A DNA stretch of 8,171 nt from an uncultured Altererythrobacter sp. (GTDB lineage Bacteria; Pseudomonadota; Alphaproteobacteria; Sphingomonadales; Sphingomonadaceae), in contig CALLIO010000296.1 in assembly GCA_938009055.1 (NCBI GenBank), positions 1-8,171 of the forward strand, given 5' to 3'. Under the pieces are notes generated by a model, which saw nothing but the letters and a program-made list of their open reading frames with translations, was not told the DNA's origin and ran no database searches. Position numbers and translations under genes: made by a program. How positions within the stretch are numbered: the stretch's first letter is position 1; the number at the start of each line of letters is the position of its first letter. Shown piece by piece: positions 6,383 through 8,171 of the stretch.

Positions 6383-7618
6383 TCACATCTCCACTCCTAG
6401 CTTTTCAGCCACGGTGAAGATGTCTTTATCGCCGCGTCCGCATAGGTTCATGAGGATGATCTTGTCAGCATCCAATTGCGGAGCGAGTTTCGCCACGGCA
6501 GCCAGCGCATGGCTGGGCTCAAGCGCAGGAATAATTCCCTCGGTGCGGCAGAGAAGTTGGAAGCCTTCCAGCGCCTCTTCATCGGTGACAGCGGTGTATT
6601 CCACGCGTCCTGAATCGCGCAGCCAAGCGTGCTCGGGGCCAATGCCGGGATAGTCTAGCCCTGCCGAAATCGAGTGGCCTTCGGTGATCTGGCCATCTTC
6701 GTCTTGCAGCAAATAGGTCTTATTGCCGTGGAGCACCCCCGGTGCACCGCCCAGTAGGCTGGCTGCGTGCTCATCGCCGTCCAAGCCATGTCCGCCGGCC
6801 TCTACGCCCAGCATCTTCACATCCGCATCATCAAGGAAGGGGTGGAAGAGGCCCAGCGCATTCGACCCGCCGCCGATGCAGGCAATCAATTGATCGGGAA
6901 GCCGTCCGGTGCGCGAAAGCATTTGTTCGCGCGCTTCCTTGCCAATCACGCTTTGGAAATCGCGCACCAATTCTGGATAGGGGTGCGGGCCAGCCGCCGT
7001 GCCGATAATATAGAACGTGTCATGGACGTTCGCGACCCAATCGCGCAGCCCTTCGTTCATGGCGTCTTTCAACGTTGCGCCGCCGCTGGTAACGGGCACA
7101 ACTTCAGCACCGAGCAGCTTCATGCGAAAGACATTGGGTGATTGGCGCTTCACATCTTCCGCGCCCATATAGATGACGCAGGGTAGGCCAAAGCGCGCGC
7201 AGACGGTCGCGGTCGCAACGCCGTGCTGGCCAGCGCCGGTCTCTGCGATAATCCGCGTCTTGCCCATGCGGATCGCGAGCAATATCTGCCCGATGCAATT
7301 GTTGATCTTATGCGCGCCAGTGTGATTGAGCTCGTCACGCTTGAACCAGACTTGCGCGCCCTTTCCCTGCGGGGCATTTTGGGCCAACTCTTCAGTCAAA
7401 CGCTCGGCGAAATAGAGTGGGGAAGGGCGGCCAACATAATGTTCGAGCAAATCGTCAAACTGCGCTTTGAAGGCGGGATCAGACTGCGCCGCGCGATATT
7501 CGCGCTCCAGATCCAGGATCAGCGGCATCAGCGTTTCAGCGACATAGCGGCCGCCGAACTCGCCGAAATGGCCTCTCTCGTCAGGCTGATTTTTGAAGGA
7601 ATTGCGTTGGTCGTTCAT
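6383..7618 (-). CDS. trpB: Tryptophan synthase beta subunit
   Basis: Pyridoxal-phosphate enzyme that condenses indole from TrpA with L-serine to give L-tryptophan, in the cytoplasmic alpha2beta2 complex. The product is 411 residues, within the usual 390-415 for TrpB1. Conserved N-terminal HFGEFGGRYVAETLMP (17-32) is present. The cofactor lysine is K104 in LNHTGAHKINN (97-107), equal to Salmonella K87. The catalytic Glu is E126 in ETGAGQHG (E109 in Salmonella). The glycine-rich PLP phosphate loop is GGGSNA (249-254). The C-terminus carries LCGRGDKD, a conserved family motif. The gene starts 9 bp after the trpF stop, and I see no clear Shine-Dalgarno before the ATG, which suggests coupling to trpF. 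TrpB1 type, not the TrpB2 salvage type, is inferred from the motifs and the adjacent trpA. Confidence 0.97.
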   Translation of the reverse strand: MNDQRNSFKNQPDERGHFGEFGGRYVAETLMPLILDLEREYRAAQSDPAFKAQFDDLLEHYVGRPSPLYFAERLTEELAQNAPQGKGAQVWFKRDELNHTGAHKINNCIGQILLAIRMGKTRIIAETGAGQHGVATATVCARFGLPCVIYMGAEDVKRQSPNVFRMKLLGAEVVPVTSGGATLKDAMNEGLRDWVANVHDTFYIIGTAAGPHPYPELVRDFQSVIGKEAREQMLSRTGRLPDQLIACIGGGSNALGLFHPFLDDADVKMLGVEAGGHGLDGDEHAASLLGGAPGVLHGNKTYLLQDEDGQITEGHSISAGLDYPGIGPEHAWLRDSGRVEYTAVTDEEALEGFQLLCRTEGIIPALEPSHALAAVAKLAPQLDADKIILMNLCGRGDKDIFTVAEKLGVEM

Positions 7619-7627
7619 AGGGGGACT

Positions 7628-8171
7628 TTATGATGCGTTGTGTGCTTGCAATGCCGCTTCGCAGAACGCGCGGATCAAGTCCACATCCTTGAGACCTGGT
7701 TCGCTTTCCACGCCTGATGAGGTGTCGATCAATTCTGCGCCGGTTGCGCGGATCGCCTCGCCCACATTATGCGCGGTCAATCCGCCTGCCAGTGCCCAAG
7801 GAACTTGATGCTGGTGCCCGTTCAACAGCTCCCAGCGGAAGGTTTCGCCATTGCCGCCGGGCAGCGCTTTTGCCGGAGCATCGAACAGCAGCCGGTCGAG
7901 CTTACCGATGAATTTGGCAGAGCGCTGCAAAGTGCCTGCATCCTTCAGGCCCAAGGCTTTCCAGCATTCAACCTTCATTTTCTCACGCACGAGGGCGATC
8001 CATTCGGGTGTCTCGCGGCCGTGGAACTGGACAATATCGGGACGGACTTTGGCAATGGCCTCGCCCATCACGGGGATTTCCGCATTGACGGTGAGCAGCA
8101 CGACCTTAGCGCGCGTGCCGACATGCTTGCGCAGCGCTGCAGCCTCTTCCAAGGAGACATGGCGCGGGCTT
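7628..8171 (-). CDS. trpF: Phosphoribosylanthranilate isomerase, N-terminus outside window
   Basis: Catalyses the Amadori rearrangement of N-(5'-phosphoribosyl)anthranilate to CDRP, the third step of tryptophan synthesis. The frame enters from the right edge and 180 residues are visible; about 25-35 N-terminal residues, including the catalytic Cys, are missing. An in-frame TTG at 8152 is not the real start, because family residues SPRHVSLEEAA continue upstream of it to the edge. Visible motifs, numbered from the first complete codon, are VQFHGRETPEW (47-57), LLFDAP (94-99) whose D97 matches the general acid (D126 in Thermotoga), PGGNGETFRW (104-113), WALAGGLTAHNV (125-136) and IDTSSGVESEPGLKD (148-162). 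It is a stand-alone TrpF, not a TrpC-TrpF fusion as far as visible. It heads the trp-accD-folC string within this window, and the promoter must lie further right. Confidence 0.95.
   Translation of the reverse strand, partial: SPRHVSLEEAAALRKHVGTRAKVVLLTVNAEIPVMGEAIAKVRPDIVQFHGRETPEWIALVREKMKVECWKALGLKDAGTLQRSAKFIGKLDRLLFDAPAKALPGGNGETFRWELLNGHQHQVPWALAGGLTAHNVGEAIRATGAELIDTSSGVESEPGLKDVDLIRAFCEAALQAHNAS

Noticed and set aside
8150..8152. TTG at 8152 as the start of a shorter trpF
   Set aside because: Conserved TrpF residues (SPRHVS) continue in frame upstream to the window edge, so the true start is outside the window.

Overview
This window looks like ordinary chromosomal DNA from an alphaproteobacterium, most likely of the Sphingomonadales (Erythrobacter/Sphingomonas type). 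The reasons are the moderately high GC by eye, the dense gene packing with gaps of about 10-50 bp, and the gene order trpF-trpB-trpA-accD-folC, a linkage known from alphaproteobacteria. I see no mobile elements, tRNA or rRNA genes, CRISPR arrays or long repeats. All complete genes have intact reading frames.

Layout from left to right. Positions 1-359 (minus) hold the N-terminal part of an RluB-type rRNA pseudouridine synthase, cut by the window edge just after its catalytic Asp. Positions 379-1554 (minus) hold a Rieske non-haem iron oxygenase alpha subunit, 19 bp upstream of the pseudouridine synthase and probably co-transcribed with it. A 73-bp divergent promoter region follows (1555-1627). 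Positions 1628-3337 (plus) hold an AmpG-like MFS permease. It meets folC tail to tail, with the two stop codons sharing the palindrome TTAA.

Positions 3334-8171 (minus) are one tight gene string read from right to left: trpF (N-terminus outside the window), trpB, trpA, accD, folC. The first three convert phosphoribosylanthranilate to CDRP (TrpF) and indole-glycerol phosphate to tryptophan (TrpA/TrpB); the TrpC step that links them is not in view. AccD is the beta subunit of the acetyl-CoA carboxylase carboxyltransferase, for fatty acid synthesis. FolC makes dihydrofolate and folate polyglutamates. Gaps of 9, 51, 12 and 10 bp, and ribosome binding sites that overlap or sit next to upstream stops, suggest one transcript with partial translational coupling. 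Its promoter, and any trp regulatory leader, would lie right of the window.

I looked for an undescribed system and found no convincing one. The less routine points are the Rieske oxygenase with no visible electron-transfer partner and a Glu in the bridging position, the enlarged centre of the AmpG-like permease, and the start-site and coupling details of the trp-accD-folC string.
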